A DNA stretch of 64,000 nt from an uncultured Acetatifactor sp. (GCA_910585805.1 CAJUFB010000009.1:34158-98157), one strand, 5' to 3'. Counted from the first letter of the stretch, positions 1-9,094 are shown. Numbers and translations: made by a program. The notes: generated from the sequence alone by a model not told the origin.

Positions 1-408
1 ATGCGGTCATTCTTCCAGTCCCTGCCCGTTGAACTGGAGGAGGCGGCTGAGATAGACGGCTGCGGACAGCTGAAAATGTTCGGCATCATCGTACTGCCTC
101 TGTCCAAGGCCATGTTGGCCAGCATGACGCTGTTTGCTTTCGTGAGTTACTGGAATACTTATTTCAGCGCGGTCATGTATCTGACTTCCACGGCAAAAGC
201 GCCTCTTCAGGTATATGTACAGAAAATCGTGTTATCCTCCACCGTATCCGATGTGGTGGACCTGCAGCTGGAGCTGGCCAGGACAGTACCGCAGGAAGTC
301 ATGCGTATGGCCGCAGTGGTAGTGGTAGTTCTCCCTGTACTGGTGGTGTACCCGTTCCTGCAGAAGTATTTTGCTTCGGGAATGATGGTAGGCGCGGTAA
401 AGGGTTAA
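1..408 (+). CDS. Carbohydrate ABC transporter permease, C-terminal part (cut by window edge)
   Basis: This is the last 135 residues of a CUT1-type inner-membrane permease, which forms the channel of a sugar ABC importer. The cytoplasmic EAA loop that docks on the ATPase is visible near the start: LEEAAEIDGCG, followed about ten residues later by IVLPLSKA. Hydrophobic segments follow at about residues 37-60 and 103-121. The C-terminus SGMMVGAVKG is typical of LplC/YtcP-like permeases. The true start lies upstream of the window, so the ATG at position 1 is only an internal codon. The solute-binding lipoprotein 45 bases downstream is almost certainly its partner. No ATPase gene is in view, as is common where a shared MsmX-type ATPase serves several importers. 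Confidence 0.9.
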   Translation: MRSFFQSLPVELEEAAEIDGCGQLKMFGIIVLPLSKAMLASMTLFAFVSYWNTYFSAVMYLTSTAKAPLQVYVQKIVLSSTVSDVVDLQLELARTVPQEVMRMAAVVVVVLPVLVVYPFLQKYFASGMMVGAVKG

Positions 409-453
409 CACATAGCAGCAATCAAACAGTATGTAGAAACAGGAGGAAAAGGA

Positions 454-2157
454 ATGAAAAAGAAAAAAGTACTTGCGCTTATACTGACTTCGGTTATGGT
501 GGCAGGTTCGTTGAGCGGATGCGGAGATGCAGAGGAAAGCCAGCAGACCGGCGGAAGCGGCTCCCAGGAGTCCACACAGGAGGAGAGCTCCCAGGAATCT
601 TCCCAGGAGAGCGAAGAAGAGTCTTCCGAAGAGAGCGGGGAAGCGCAGGCTTCCAACGGAGAGAGGATGACCATCAGCGTGCTGGGGATCGACTGGGGTT
701 ACGGCCCTTCGCCTGACAACGAGATGGAGCAGTACTGGGAGGATATGTTCGATGTAAATCTGGAGATTGAGTGGGTGAACTACAATGATTATCCCCAGAA
801 GCTGAATACGCTGATCGCGTCCAACAGCCAGCCCGACGTGACACAGATCATGTCCACGAACAATACCTACTATTATCCCATTTTTACCCAGGCGATTGAG
901 GCGGGAAATTTTGTGGATATGACGCCTTACATTTTCGAGGGGGACAATGCACTGGCAAAGACCAATTCCGTCATGAAGAACTGGCCCCAGTCATTCTGGG
1001 ATCAGGCTACCTTTAACGGCGGCATCTATATCCTGCCCAGGAGCAATTCCGAGCTTGCCAAGGAATCCGGCATCATGGTGCGCCGGGATCTGATGAAAAA
1101 GTACGGTTTTGAGGAAGAACCGAAGACCATGGACGAGCTGAAGGACTGGATCATCGGGCTGTCCGGGGCGGCTACCGAGGGCGAGGGACAGAAGGTATAC
1201 GGCATTGAATTCTGGGGCGAGGACTTTATGCATGCAAAGGTGAAGGCATATGCAACCGCTTTCACGGGACAGACCGACTGGGGCATTGATGAGAACGGAG
1301 AGTTCCAGTATATACAGTTCAACCCCAAATACATTGATTTCCTGAACTGGATGAAGGATCTGTACGATGCGGAAGCCATTGACCCCGAGTTTGCGCTGGG
1401 CAACGACACCACCAGCAAGTTCAAGGCAGGCAACTCCGTGACTTTCCTGAATGCCTGGTATAATTTCAACCAGTCCGCAGACCTGACCAGCAACAAGATT
1501 TTTGACAAGAGCACGCCGGATACTTACGAAGCATGGGAACTGATGCCCGTGCAGGGACCGGAAGCCTATGCGGTGACTCCTAACGCAACGGATATTGATT
1601 CCTGTATCGCGATCAGTTCCGCCTGCTCCGAGGAGAAGATTCAGAAGATCATGGAAGTGTTCAACGGAACGGAAGAAGCATATCCCGGATATGATACTTT
1701 GATGAAAGACGGTGTGGAGGGCGTTCACTACACATTGTTGGAAGACGGCACCAGGGATACTTCCGCAGAAGGCATGGGTGAGAAGCGTACCGCAGGTTAT
1801 GTAGGCGCATGGAACCAGATCTTCCTGAAGAAGGACGTGGACCAGGTTACCGATAAGTTTATGAGAGACGGCGCCAAGAGAGCTTCCGACGAGTGTATTG
1901 AGAGAGTGCAGGAAGTGAAGTCCTTTATTGTAGATTACATGGAAGAGTCCGGACTGAAGAACGAGATCACCAATCTGGAGTCCGAGACCTACAACAATCA
2001 GTGGACCATGCTGACGGATGACGTGAATACCATGTGCACCCAGTATGTGATGGGACAGATCGGCGAGACCGAGTGGAAGACCTTTGTAGACGGAATCGTA
2101 AGCTCCGATGAATACAAGGCAATCCAGGCAGAATTCAAAGCGTCTGCAGGCAGATAA
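454..2157 (+). CDS. Extracellular sugar-binding lipoprotein of an ABC importer
   Basis: A 567-residue solute-binding protein that would capture a sugar or oligosaccharide outside the cell and pass it to the permease just upstream. The N-terminus has a lipoprotein signal peptide (charged MKKKK, hydrophobic stretch, lipobox SLSGC with the lipidated Cys at residue 23). A Ser/Gln/Glu-rich tether follows to about residue 70. The length and the pattern of aromatic residues fit the LplA/type-1 extracellular family (550-570 residues). The start is supported by AGGAGG at 441-446. A terminator-like hairpin follows the stop. The substrate cannot be read from sequence; the neighbouring hydrolases suggest a plant or host glycan fragment. 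Confidence 0.92.
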   Translation: MKKKKVLALILTSVMVAGSLSGCGDAEESQQTGGSGSQESTQEESSQESSQESEEESSEESGEAQASNGERMTISVLGIDWGYGPSPDNEMEQYWEDMFDVNLEIEWVNYNDYPQKLNTLIASNSQPDVTQIMSTNNTYYYPIFTQAIEAGNFVDMTPYIFEGDNALAKTNSVMKNWPQSFWDQATFNGGIYILPRSNSELAKESGIMVRRDLMKKYGFEEEPKTMDELKDWIIGLSGAATEGEGQKVYGIEFWGEDFMHAKVKAYATAFTGQTDWGIDENGEFQYIQFNPKYIDFLNWMKDLYDAEAIDPEFALGNDTTSKFKAGNSVTFLNAWYNFNQSADLTSNKIFDKSTPDTYEAWELMPVQGPEAYAVTPNATDIDSCIAISSACSEEKIQKIMEVFNGTEEAYPGYDTLMKDGVEGVHYTLLEDGTRDTSAEGMGEKRTAGYVGAWNQIFLKKDVDQVTDKFMRDGAKRASDECIERVQEVKSFIVDYMEESGLKNEITNLESETYNNQWTMLTDDVNTMCTQYVMGQIGETEWKTFVDGIVSSDEYKAIQAEFKASAGR

Positions 2158-2171
2158 GAGGGCAGTCATGT

Positions 2172-2216
2172 GGGGGAACCGTATTTCCGTAAGGGGAAGC
2201 GGTTCCTCCTTTGTTT
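2172..2216 (+). terminator. Rho-independent terminator after the binding-protein gene
   Basis: GGGGGAACCG (2172-2181) can pair with CGGTTCCTCC (2200-2209), and a T-rich tail (TTTGTTT) follows. It lies 15 bases after the stop of the binding-protein gene, so it probably ends that operon before the convergent kinase gene. Confidence 0.7.
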
Positions 2217-2295
2217 GCCGGAGATAAAATTCGGAAGTAAATATCGGACAGGCAGGTTTTATACTGCTTAACGACTTCACTTGCCGTGAAACCGG

Positions 2296-2358
2296 ACTGC
2301 ATAACGCTGACCGGTTCAATCGCATGATTGCATTAGGCAGTATTCAGCGTTATGCAGT
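2296..2358. repeat. Perfect 15-bp inverted repeat between convergent genes
   Basis: ACTGCATAACGCTGA at 2296-2310 is the exact reverse complement of 2344-2358, separated by 33 bases. It lies just downstream of the minus-strand kinase gene. It has no clear T-run and could be a hairpin at the ends of two converging transcripts or a binding site. Confidence 0.6.
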
Positions 2359-2365
2359 ATAACCG

Positions 2366-4216
2366 TCAGGAGTGTTCCGCGGAGGAAAGATCAGTCCCGA
2401 AGGCGGCGCCGGAGTAGGAAGCGGCCAGGTCTTCGGGCAGAACGGGAGGAATGGAGAAGGATACCCGGAATCCGGAGCCGTCTTCCCCTACGGAAAGCTC
2501 CAGGCAGGCGCTCTCTCCGAATACCAGCTTCAGCCGGTTGTTCACATTGGACAGGGCAAAGCCGTTCTCTTCATCCCGGTTCAGGACAGGCTGGCGGAGC
2601 TTTTCCCGAAGCAGTTCCAGGTCCTCTTCCGAGACGGAACGGCCGTTGTCTTCAATGGTAAAGCAGATTTTTTCCGCGCCCTCCGGAAAAGCGGCGGTGA
2701 TCATGAGGAATGCGTTTTCCTGTTCCGGGGAAAATCCGTGTACGAAGCTGTTCTCTACCAGGGGCTGAAGGAGGTTTTTGGGAATGCCGTATTTCTTGGC
2801 CCCGGTGTCCGCATGGATCTCGTATTCGCAGTCGCTGATGCGGCAGGAATAGAGGTTGATGAGGTTCTCCGTCTGGGCGCATTCCTCCGCGATGGAGATA
2901 AAGAGGTTGCGTCTGGTCTGGTAACGGTACATTTTCGACAAAAGCAGCAGCATATGCGCCGCCTTATTTCCGTCGCCGCTTAAGGCAAGCACCCGGATCT
3001 GTTCCAGGGCATTGTAGAGGAAATGAGGGTTAATGCTGGTCTGCATGGCATAGAGCTCGGACTTGCGCTGGGAGATCTCAAAGAGATACACATTCTCCAC
3101 GTTTTTCTGCAGCTCGTCGCACATGTGGTTAAAGCTGTGAGTGATGCTTGTAAATTCGTCATTGCCTTTGGGTATGGGCATGCGGTAGGATAAATTATTG
3201 CGTCCCACGATCTCCATGGAATTTAAGATATTCCTGACTTTTCTGCCGGAAGAGCGGAATACTGTACTGTACAGGAGGATGCAGCACAGAGGCAGCAGCA
3301 GGCTGAACAGAAGGAGGAGCGTCTGGGCTGCGGAAGGAGGAATGTTTTCCGCAGGAAGGACGTAAGTGGTATAATAGCCGTAGCTGTTCTGGTATAGTGA
3401 TGAAATGTAGTAGTCATCTCCGGCAGCGGAGATAAGTCTGGCATTGTTGATCGTGTCCCGGACAGGCTGGGCCAGCAGGTTTTCCATATCTTCGGAACCG
3501 TAGTTTCCTTCGGAAGAATAGATGACGGAGAAGGATGCGTCCGCGATGGTGTATTCCGCAGTGCTTTCCAGGCCGGAGGAGGTCAGGATATTGCTGAATT
3601 CCTCCGTGGAATACAGAGCGATCATGTAGCCCAGATTCTCCAGATCGCTGGCCTTGTACCGGAACAGTGTGCCGCTTAAGCCGTATACATGGGAGGCAGG
3701 CAGCTCCAGATCGCTGGACAGTTCGGAAATATGGGAATCCGAGATGATCTGGAGCTGATAGGGAGTGAAGCGGAAGGTGGTTCTCACAAAGTTCAGCGGT
3801 ATCAGGGACACATATTTGGTATCATACTGGTAGAGGCGGCCCGTTCTGGTCAGCAGCAGCATGCCGCAGCAATAGGGGTCCGAGGCGCAGAGGGCATTCA
3901 TGGTATCCAGCAGTACATCCATGGTCGCATTGGGAAGGCTGCCGTTGGGGGACAGATAGAGTTCACAGAGCGCTTCATAAGCTTCCGGGTCGTTGAATAC
4001 CGGATAAAAAAAGTCCGAAAAGGATGCCAGCCGGGAGGAGAGGGCCGCGGACTGGTTATTGGCTAATATGTTGTAGTTGTTTAAGTGTTCCGAAACATTC
4101 TGACGGGAAATCAGTCCGTAGCATAAGTAAGAGAACGTGCCTGTGACAAGACTGACAATACAGATGCAGGCCAGTGAGATTTTTGCATAGTAGCTTTGCA
4201 TTAGTTTGCGTATCAT
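2366..4216 (-). CDS. Sensor histidine kinase, YesM/LytS type
   Basis: A 616-residue membrane sensor kinase. A transmembrane helix lies at about residues 13-36, a large extracellular sensor region at 37-295, a second helix at about 300-320 and a HAMP-like segment after it. The His_kinase family core contains the phospho-acceptor SINPHFLYNALEQIR (His398), and the ATP-binding N box is LLQPLVENSFVHGF (about 482-495). Such kinases normally control sugar-transport operons through an AraC-type response regulator (YesN). No response regulator adjoins this gene, which is unusual. The ATG at 4216 is preceded by a GGGGG-rich ribosome-binding site. It is flanked on both sides by sugar-binding lipoprotein genes, so a sugar signal is likely. 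Confidence 0.93.
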   Translation of the reverse strand: MIRKLMQSYYAKISLACICIVSLVTGTFSYLCYGLISRQNVSEHLNNYNILANNQSAALSSRLASFSDFFYPVFNDPEAYEALCELYLSPNGSLPNATMDVLLDTMNALCASDPYCCGMLLLTRTGRLYQYDTKYVSLIPLNFVRTTFRFTPYQLQIISDSHISELSSDLELPASHVYGLSGTLFRYKASDLENLGYMIALYSTEEFSNILTSSGLESTAEYTIADASFSVIYSSEGNYGSEDMENLLAQPVRDTINNARLISAAGDDYYISSLYQNSYGYYTTYVLPAENIPPSAAQTLLLLFSLLLPLCCILLYSTVFRSSGRKVRNILNSMEIVGRNNLSYRMPIPKGNDEFTSITHSFNHMCDELQKNVENVYLFEISQRKSELYAMQTSINPHFLYNALEQIRVLALSGDGNKAAHMLLLLSKMYRYQTRRNLFISIAEECAQTENLINLYSCRISDCEYEIHADTGAKKYGIPKNLLQPLVENSFVHGFSPEQENAFLMITAAFPEGAEKICFTIEDNGRSVSEEDLELLREKLRQPVLNRDEENGFALSNVNNRLKLVFGESACLELSVGEDGSGFRVSFSIPPVLPEDLAASYSGAAFGTDLSSAEHS

Positions 4217-4250
4217 TTTTATACCCCCGGCCCGTTTCAGCGGGCATCTT

Positions 4251-4279
4251 TTTACATTTGTTTAATGGTAGTTTATACA
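4251..4279 (+). promoter_or_regulatory. Predicted sigma-A promoter for the second binding-protein gene
   Basis: TTTACA at 4251-4256, a 17-base spacer, then TATACA at 4274-4279, about 68 bases before the start at 4347. It lies in the divergent gap with the kinase gene. Confidence 0.6.
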
Positions 4280-4346
4280 TTATTTCATCAGAAAGCAAGA
4301 GGCAGAAGAAAATTAATGCAGACAGAGCCGGAACAGGGAGGAAAAC

Positions 4347-6167
4347 ATGAGAAAGAAGATAACAGAGGCTGTTTTACTGTTATTGTGCCTGATATGCTTT
4401 GCCGGATGCGCCGACGGAAAGGGGGACGGCGCGGTAAGTCCCCAGAGCACAGAGGACGTGGTAAAGGGAACCATGATCACTTCGTATATCCAGCAGTCGG
4501 GCAGCCCGGCTTCCGTGTGGAAGGGATGGGGCGCAGCCCTGCTCTATGAAGACACGGGGCTGATATTGGAGTCCTTTTCTGCCGACGGGCAGAGCGGGGA
4601 AGAGCTGAAACTGCGGCTGTCATCGGGAACCGTTCCCGATATCATCGGATTTTCCGACAGGGAGCAGGCACAGCTGTATATTGACGCGGGGCTTTTGCTT
4701 CCCCTGAACGAATACAGGGAGCAGCTGCCGGCTCTGTTTGAAGGGGAGGCCTATCAGGCAGCCCTGGAATGGTCTGTGGCTGCCGGCGGCGGGGAGGATC
4801 TGCTTCTGGCGCCCCTGTCTGTGGGAAAGGTGGGAGAGCGGGAATACCATTCCATGCCCATGCTCCTGAAGAGCGCATGGGAGCGGGCGGGAAGTCCCCG
4901 GGTGTCGTCACTGGAAGACTACATTGATGTAATCAGACGCCTGAAAAAGGCCAAGCCCACCAGCGATGTGGGAGAGAGCATGTACGGGATCTGTCTCTGG
5001 CAGGGAGACGGGAAAATGCCCGGGCATGCGGCATCCCTGGCCTATATGTACGGAATTGACATGCAGATTGTCTCTCCTCTGATGGAGGTCAATATGGTAA
5101 CCGGTGAGGTGGGTTCCATTCTGGAGGAGGACAGCTTCTTTAAAAGGGCGGTGCGCTTTTACTATGAAGCAAACAGGCAGGGACTGCTGGACCCTGACTC
5201 CCCCAACCAGACAGCCGGAAATGTGGAGCGGAAGATGAATTCCGGAAGGGTTCTTTTTGCCGCGGATCTGGAGATGGCAGGAATGGACAATTCGCTGCGG
5301 GGGGCGGAAGACAGCGCCTATATGCCCCTTCCGGCGGAGGACATGATCCTGTATCTGGAGCCGGACCATGTGGTGGGGACAGGGGAATGTCTGGCGGTGA
5401 ATAAGAATTCCGAGCGGGCTGAGGATGCGGTAAGGCTGCTTGACTGGCTGTACAGAGAGGAGACGGAGGTGCGCCTTTACAACGGTCCGGAGGGAGTTCT
5501 GTGGGAATACGGAGAGGGACAGGTTCCGTATGTGACGAAGCAGGGAGCGGAAATCCTGGAGGAGGGCGCCCTTGAACTGCCGGGCCTGCAGGGGGGCCTT
5601 CAGGAAGGGATCAGGCCCTTCGGCGTATTGGGCAGGACACCCGCATCCCTGACAGAGCAGGGCTATGCGTTTGGCAGCCGTTACTGGCGCAGGGAGGATG
5701 TGCAGGAGGACGGCGAAGGCAGCCGGGAGGGTGTGCAGGAGGACGGCGAAGGCAGTTGGGAGAATGTGCAGGAGGACGGCGAAGGCAGCCGGGAGAATGT
5801 GCAGGAGGACGGCGAAGGCAGCCGGGAGAATGTGCAGGAGGACGGCGAAGGCAGCAGGGAGGATACACAGGAGGACGAGAAAGGAAGCCGGGAGAACTGG
5901 GATACGATCAGGGCTTCCACAGCGGTGTACATGACGGATACCCTGCCGCCGGAACTGAAGAGCATCTCGGACGAGATCGAGGAGCTGGTGTATAAGGACT
6001 TCTGGAATATGGTCTACGCGGAGGACGAGGCGGAATTTGAGGAAATCTGGCAGGCGCTGACTGCCTCGGCGCGGAAAGCGGGGATGGACAGCCTTTCAGG
6101 TTTCTATGAGGAGGCCTGGAGCCGGGCTTTGGAACGGGCGGCAGAGCTGGAAGGGCGCCTGCAATAG
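4347..6167 (+). CDS. Second extracellular solute-binding lipoprotein, with an EDGEGS tandem repeat
   Basis: A 606-residue lipoprotein (lipobox CFAGC, lipidated Cys21). The body resembles bacterial extracellular solute-binding protein family 1: an N-terminal section with TVPDIIGFSD, then GMDNSL and NKNSERAEDAVRLLDWLY near residues 310-370. Residues about 450-515 are six tandem 11-residue acidic units (E-N/D-V-Q-E-D-G-E-G-S-R) inserted before a helical C-terminal tail (about 520-606). No permease adjoins it. It could feed the transporter at the left edge or act as an accessory sugar sensor for the neighbouring kinase, as known for some YesM-linked lipoproteins. Start choice is supported by AGGGAGG upstream. 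Confidence 0.85.
   Translation: MRKKITEAVLLLLCLICFAGCADGKGDGAVSPQSTEDVVKGTMITSYIQQSGSPASVWKGWGAALLYEDTGLILESFSADGQSGEELKLRLSSGTVPDIIGFSDREQAQLYIDAGLLLPLNEYREQLPALFEGEAYQAALEWSVAAGGGEDLLLAPLSVGKVGEREYHSMPMLLKSAWERAGSPRVSSLEDYIDVIRRLKKAKPTSDVGESMYGICLWQGDGKMPGHAASLAYMYGIDMQIVSPLMEVNMVTGEVGSILEEDSFFKRAVRFYYEANRQGLLDPDSPNQTAGNVERKMNSGRVLFAADLEMAGMDNSLRGAEDSAYMPLPAEDMILYLEPDHVVGTGECLAVNKNSERAEDAVRLLDWLYREETEVRLYNGPEGVLWEYGEGQVPYVTKQGAEILEEGALELPGLQGGLQEGIRPFGVLGRTPASLTEQGYAFGSRYWRREDVQEDGEGSREGVQEDGEGSWENVQEDGEGSRENVQEDGEGSRENVQEDGEGSREDTQEDEKGSRENWDTIRASTAVYMTDTLPPELKSISDEIEELVYKDFWNMVYAEDEAEFEEIWQALTASARKAGMDSLSGFYEEAWSRALERAAELEGRLQ
5694..5891 (+). repeat. Six tandem 33-bp repeats inside the lipoprotein gene
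   Basis: Six in-frame copies of a 33-base unit encode E-x-V-Q-E-D-G-E-G-S-R. Units 3-5 are nearly identical and the outer units are diverged, which is what copy-number change by slippage or recombination produces. Confidence 0.95.
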
Positions 6168-6201
6168 TTTGAAATAATACTTTTTTTTGCAATTTATTCA
6201 A

Positions 6202-6230
6202 TTTACCGGGGAGGCTGTTCCCGATATAAT
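6202..6230 (+). promoter_or_regulatory. Predicted promoter of the fucose-isomerase-like gene cluster
   Basis: TTTACC at 6202-6207, 17-base spacer, TATAAT at 6225-6230. The spacer contains a short dyad (GGGGAGG...TTCCC). The 5' leader then carries a perfect hairpin, CTGCCGC (6264-6270) with GCGGCAG (6277-6283), just before the ribosome-binding site. Confidence 0.7.
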
Positions 6231-6313
6231 AAAATCAGTAACCGGGCCGTAGGGCCGATAACCCTGCCGCAGGAAGGCGGCAGTTGATCCTGTATCATAT
6301 GGAGGAAATGAAA

Positions 6314-7681
6314 ATGGTTGAATCAGCAATGAAGAAAAAGTTAAATATCCGTCCCCTGGTGGGATTTCTGCAGCATTCCGCTTTCTGGGAGGGACCCTGC
6401 CGCGCGGGCAAATTCGAGAACCTGCAGCCGGAGGCAGAGAAGGTATGGGCTGACAATTATATGAAAGAGATCAGGGAAAAGGTAAAGGAGATCATTCCCC
6501 AGGTGAACGTGTTGGAACCCATAGCGGTTCCCTACATAGAGAATCTGACCGTGCCCCAGGAGACCTGGGATAAGATCGAGGAAGGCCTGGATCAGGTTGA
6601 CGCATTTGTCATTTTCTGTTACCGTATTCCCAAGCTGGAGAAATACCGCAAGACCACCATCGTATTTTCCAACGGCAACGAGGGCGCGGACCTGTGCGCT
6701 TACAACAGGAGCATCGGCGTGGAAGCCTACAATGCCATTGACATGGAAGACCTGAACGATATACTTCACAGTCTCTGGGTCAGAAAATGTATCGCCAATA
6801 CAAAGGCATTGATCTTGACTTCGGGACAGGTACCCACCTATGGCATCCAGTCCAATATCAGGGATGTGGAGTATCTGAGGAAGCAGTACGGCTTTGAAGT
6901 GCTCAAGCTTCCCTTCAAGGATATCTTCCCTTATATGGACAGAGTGGATGAAGGGGAGGCAAAGCAGATCGCGGAGAAGCTGCTGGCAGATTCAAAGGAT
7001 ACGAAGGTGAATCCGGAATGGCTGGTAAATGACGCAAAATATTACCTGGCGGCCAAGGCCATGATGGACTTCTACGGCTGCAACGCGTTTTCCACCGCCT
7101 GCATCGAGCTGTGCGCGTCCAGGATTCCCCAGGAAAGGAAATTTACGCCCTGTGTGTGCCATTCCCTGCTGAAATCGGAGGGCATCCCTTCCGCCTGCGA
7201 GGAAGATTTGAATGCCATGATGGCCATGATGGTGCTGATGTACGGCAGCCATAAGGCGGCTTTTATGGGCAATCCCTTCCTGCAGTCGCCGGAGATTCTG
7301 TCCATCCACCACGCGGTGCCTGCGCTGAAGATGAACGGTTTCGACAAACCGGATCTTGACTACAGCATGTGGGCATTTACCGGTCAGGGATTCGGCGGCA
7401 AGATGCAGATTGCCTTTGAGCAGAACGATGAGCAGTATATTACATTCGGGCGTTTCAATCCCATGGGCAACAAGATGGTGGTAAAGGTAGGAGAGGTGGT
7501 ACGTTCCGAATTCAGGCAGTATTACTGCAGCCCTCATTACTTTATCAAACTGGATAACGGCAGGGACTACATGCATACTTTGGCGGATTTCGGACATCAT
7601 CAGGTGCTGGTATTCGGAGACCAGCTGGCACTGGTGAAGAAGATAGCAGGATATATGGGATTCGAGGTTGTGGAAGGATAA
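6314..7681 (+). CDS. L-fucose isomerase-like protein (COG2407 type)
   Basis: A roughly 455-residue cytoplasmic protein of the L-fucose/L-arabinose isomerase superfamily, whose members interconvert aldoses and ketoses using a metal ion. Family traits include FVIFCYRIPKLEK and FSNGNEGADLCAY in the N-terminal domain and the stretch CVCHSLLKSEGIPSACEEDLNAM. MGNPFLQSPE and IHHAVPALKMNGFD follow in the C-terminal half. In-frame starts exist at 6284 (TTG), 6299, 6308 and 6314. GGAGGA at 6301-6306 is best spaced for the ATG at 6314. Standing ahead of an alpha-fucosidase, it may process released fucose, but true fucose isomerases are longer (about 590 residues), so the substrate is uncertain. Confidence 0.75.
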   Translation: MVESAMKKKLNIRPLVGFLQHSAFWEGPCRAGKFENLQPEAEKVWADNYMKEIREKVKEIIPQVNVLEPIAVPYIENLTVPQETWDKIEEGLDQVDAFVIFCYRIPKLEKYRKTTIVFSNGNEGADLCAYNRSIGVEAYNAIDMEDLNDILHSLWVRKCIANTKALILTSGQVPTYGIQSNIRDVEYLRKQYGFEVLKLPFKDIFPYMDRVDEGEAKQIAEKLLADSKDTKVNPEWLVNDAKYYLAAKAMMDFYGCNAFSTACIELCASRIPQERKFTPCVCHSLLKSEGIPSACEEDLNAMMAMMVLMYGSHKAAFMGNPFLQSPEILSIHHAVPALKMNGFDKPDLDYSMWAFTGQGFGGKMQIAFEQNDEQYITFGRFNPMGNKMVVKVGEVVRSEFRQYYCSPHYFIKLDNGRDYMHTLADFGHHQVLVFGDQLALVKKIAGYMGFEVVEG

Positions 7682-7691
7682 AAGGACATCC

Positions 7692-8843
7692 ATGATATAT
7701 TTGAACCATGCGGCGACAACATACCCGAAGCCGCCCGGAGTGCCGGAGGCTGTGGCGAAGGCTCTGGAGAGCGCGCCCCAGTCCCAGTACCGGGGTGTGT
7801 CTGCCGGGGAATACGGGGAAGACAGGATAAAGCTGTGCCGGGAAAACCTGGCACGGCTCTTTCAGATAGGAAACCCGGAGAGGATTTTCTTCACAAGCGG
7901 CTCCACCCAGGCGCTGAATATGGCGATTCTGGGTTACCGCAGCCCCAGAAAACGGATTGTATACACGGCTGCGGAACACAATTCGGTTTTACGTACCATA
8001 TTTGACGGCCTGAAAGAGGAAATCAGGGCAGGGCGGGTCCTTCCGGTGGAAGTGGGCTGCGACAGGGGCGGTTATGTGGATATGGAAGCCATGGAGAGAG
8101 CCATTACCGGGGACACCGGCCTGGTGATCGTAAACCACAGCTCCAATGTGACCGGCGCCGTGCAGGATATCAGGCAGATAGGAAGCTGGGCCAGGGAAAA
8201 GGGCGCCTGCTTTCTGGCCGATGTCTCCCAGTCCGCGGGGGCGCTGCCGGTGGATGTGGAAGCCATGAATATCGATATGCTTGCCTTTACCGGGCACAAA
8301 GGGCTCTACGGTATCCAGGGGACAGGCGGTCTGTACGTGAGAGAGGGAATCCCTCTGCGCCCGCTGCTTTTCGGCGGAACGGGAAAGGACAGCCGGACTC
8401 TGGTGGCGCAGGAGCCTTTTTATGAAGTGGGCACCATGAATATGCCTGGAATCGCCGGACTGAATGCGGGGGTGGAATACGTGCTGGAGACGGGGCTGGA
8501 GAAGATCATGGCCCATGAACGGTATATGATGCGTATCCTGTTCGAAGGGCTGCGGGCGCTCCCGGGCGTGGCGCTGTGCGGAGACAGACAGCCCGGCGGG
8601 ACAGCCATAAGCTTTACGGTTCCCGGCTTTTCCCCGTCGGACATCGGGTATATCCTGGCCGGGACATACGGTATCCAAGTGCGGACCGGGCTGCACTGCG
8701 CGCCGCTGCTCCACCGGTATCTGGGAACGGAGAAAGAAGGGACGGTGCGGGTGAGTATCTCGTTTATGACGAAGGAAGAGGAAGTCAGGGCATTGGTGGA
8801 GGCTGTGGCGGAATTTACTGCAGGCATCGGAAAGCTTGGATGA
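7692..8843 (+). CDS. Class V aminotransferase, cysteine desulfurase family
   Basis: A 383-residue pyridoxal-phosphate enzyme. Visible features are the N-terminal MIYLNHAATTYPKP, the cofactor-contacting VNHSSNVTGA, the ADVSQSAGALPVD strand with the cofactor Asp, and the Schiff-base lysine in FTGHKGLYG. The C-terminal RTGLHCAPLLHRYLGT carries the Cys of the cysteine-desulfurase-like branch. It could release sulfur from cysteine for cofactor assembly or act on another amine; no scaffold partner is adjacent. The ATG at 7692 is preferred because homology begins there. It starts 11 bases after the isomerase-like stop, so the two are probably co-transcribed, although the metabolic link to sugar use is not obvious. 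Confidence 0.85.
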   Translation: MIYLNHAATTYPKPPGVPEAVAKALESAPQSQYRGVSAGEYGEDRIKLCRENLARLFQIGNPERIFFTSGSTQALNMAILGYRSPRKRIVYTAAEHNSVLRTIFDGLKEEIRAGRVLPVEVGCDRGGYVDMEAMERAITGDTGLVIVNHSSNVTGAVQDIRQIGSWAREKGACFLADVSQSAGALPVDVEAMNIDMLAFTGHKGLYGIQGTGGLYVREGIPLRPLLFGGTGKDSRTLVAQEPFYEVGTMNMPGIAGLNAGVEYVLETGLEKIMAHERYMMRILFEGLRALPGVALCGDRQPGGTAISFTVPGFSPSDIGYILAGTYGIQVRTGLHCAPLLHRYLGTEKEGTVRVSISFMTKEEEVRALVEAVAEFTAGIGKLG

Positions 8844-9094
8844 GCGGATGCTTTCCGCAGGGTGTGCCGTCGGAAATGCTGAGACGGCGATTATACCGTT
8901 GAATCCCGGGGAGGGATATGGGAAAGCTGATTTACGGGCCGTCTGCGGCGACAGACAGGCAGCTGCAGGACAAGGGCAACATGAAGCAATGAAGTTGATT
9001 TATGGGAGATTTGCGGCGATGAACGGAGTCTGCGGGGCCTTGTACAAAGCGGTAAGAACTGATTCAGGCTTGCCCGGGCCAGGGGAGGTTTGAC

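Noticed and set aside
991..2325. Minus-strand open frame opposite the first binding protein
   Set aside because: Antisense shadow of a well-supported lipoprotein gene.
8836..9093. Open frame between the class V aminotransferase and the small unknown gene
   Set aside because: It overlaps the end of the aminotransferase, has no ribosome-binding site and looks non-coding.
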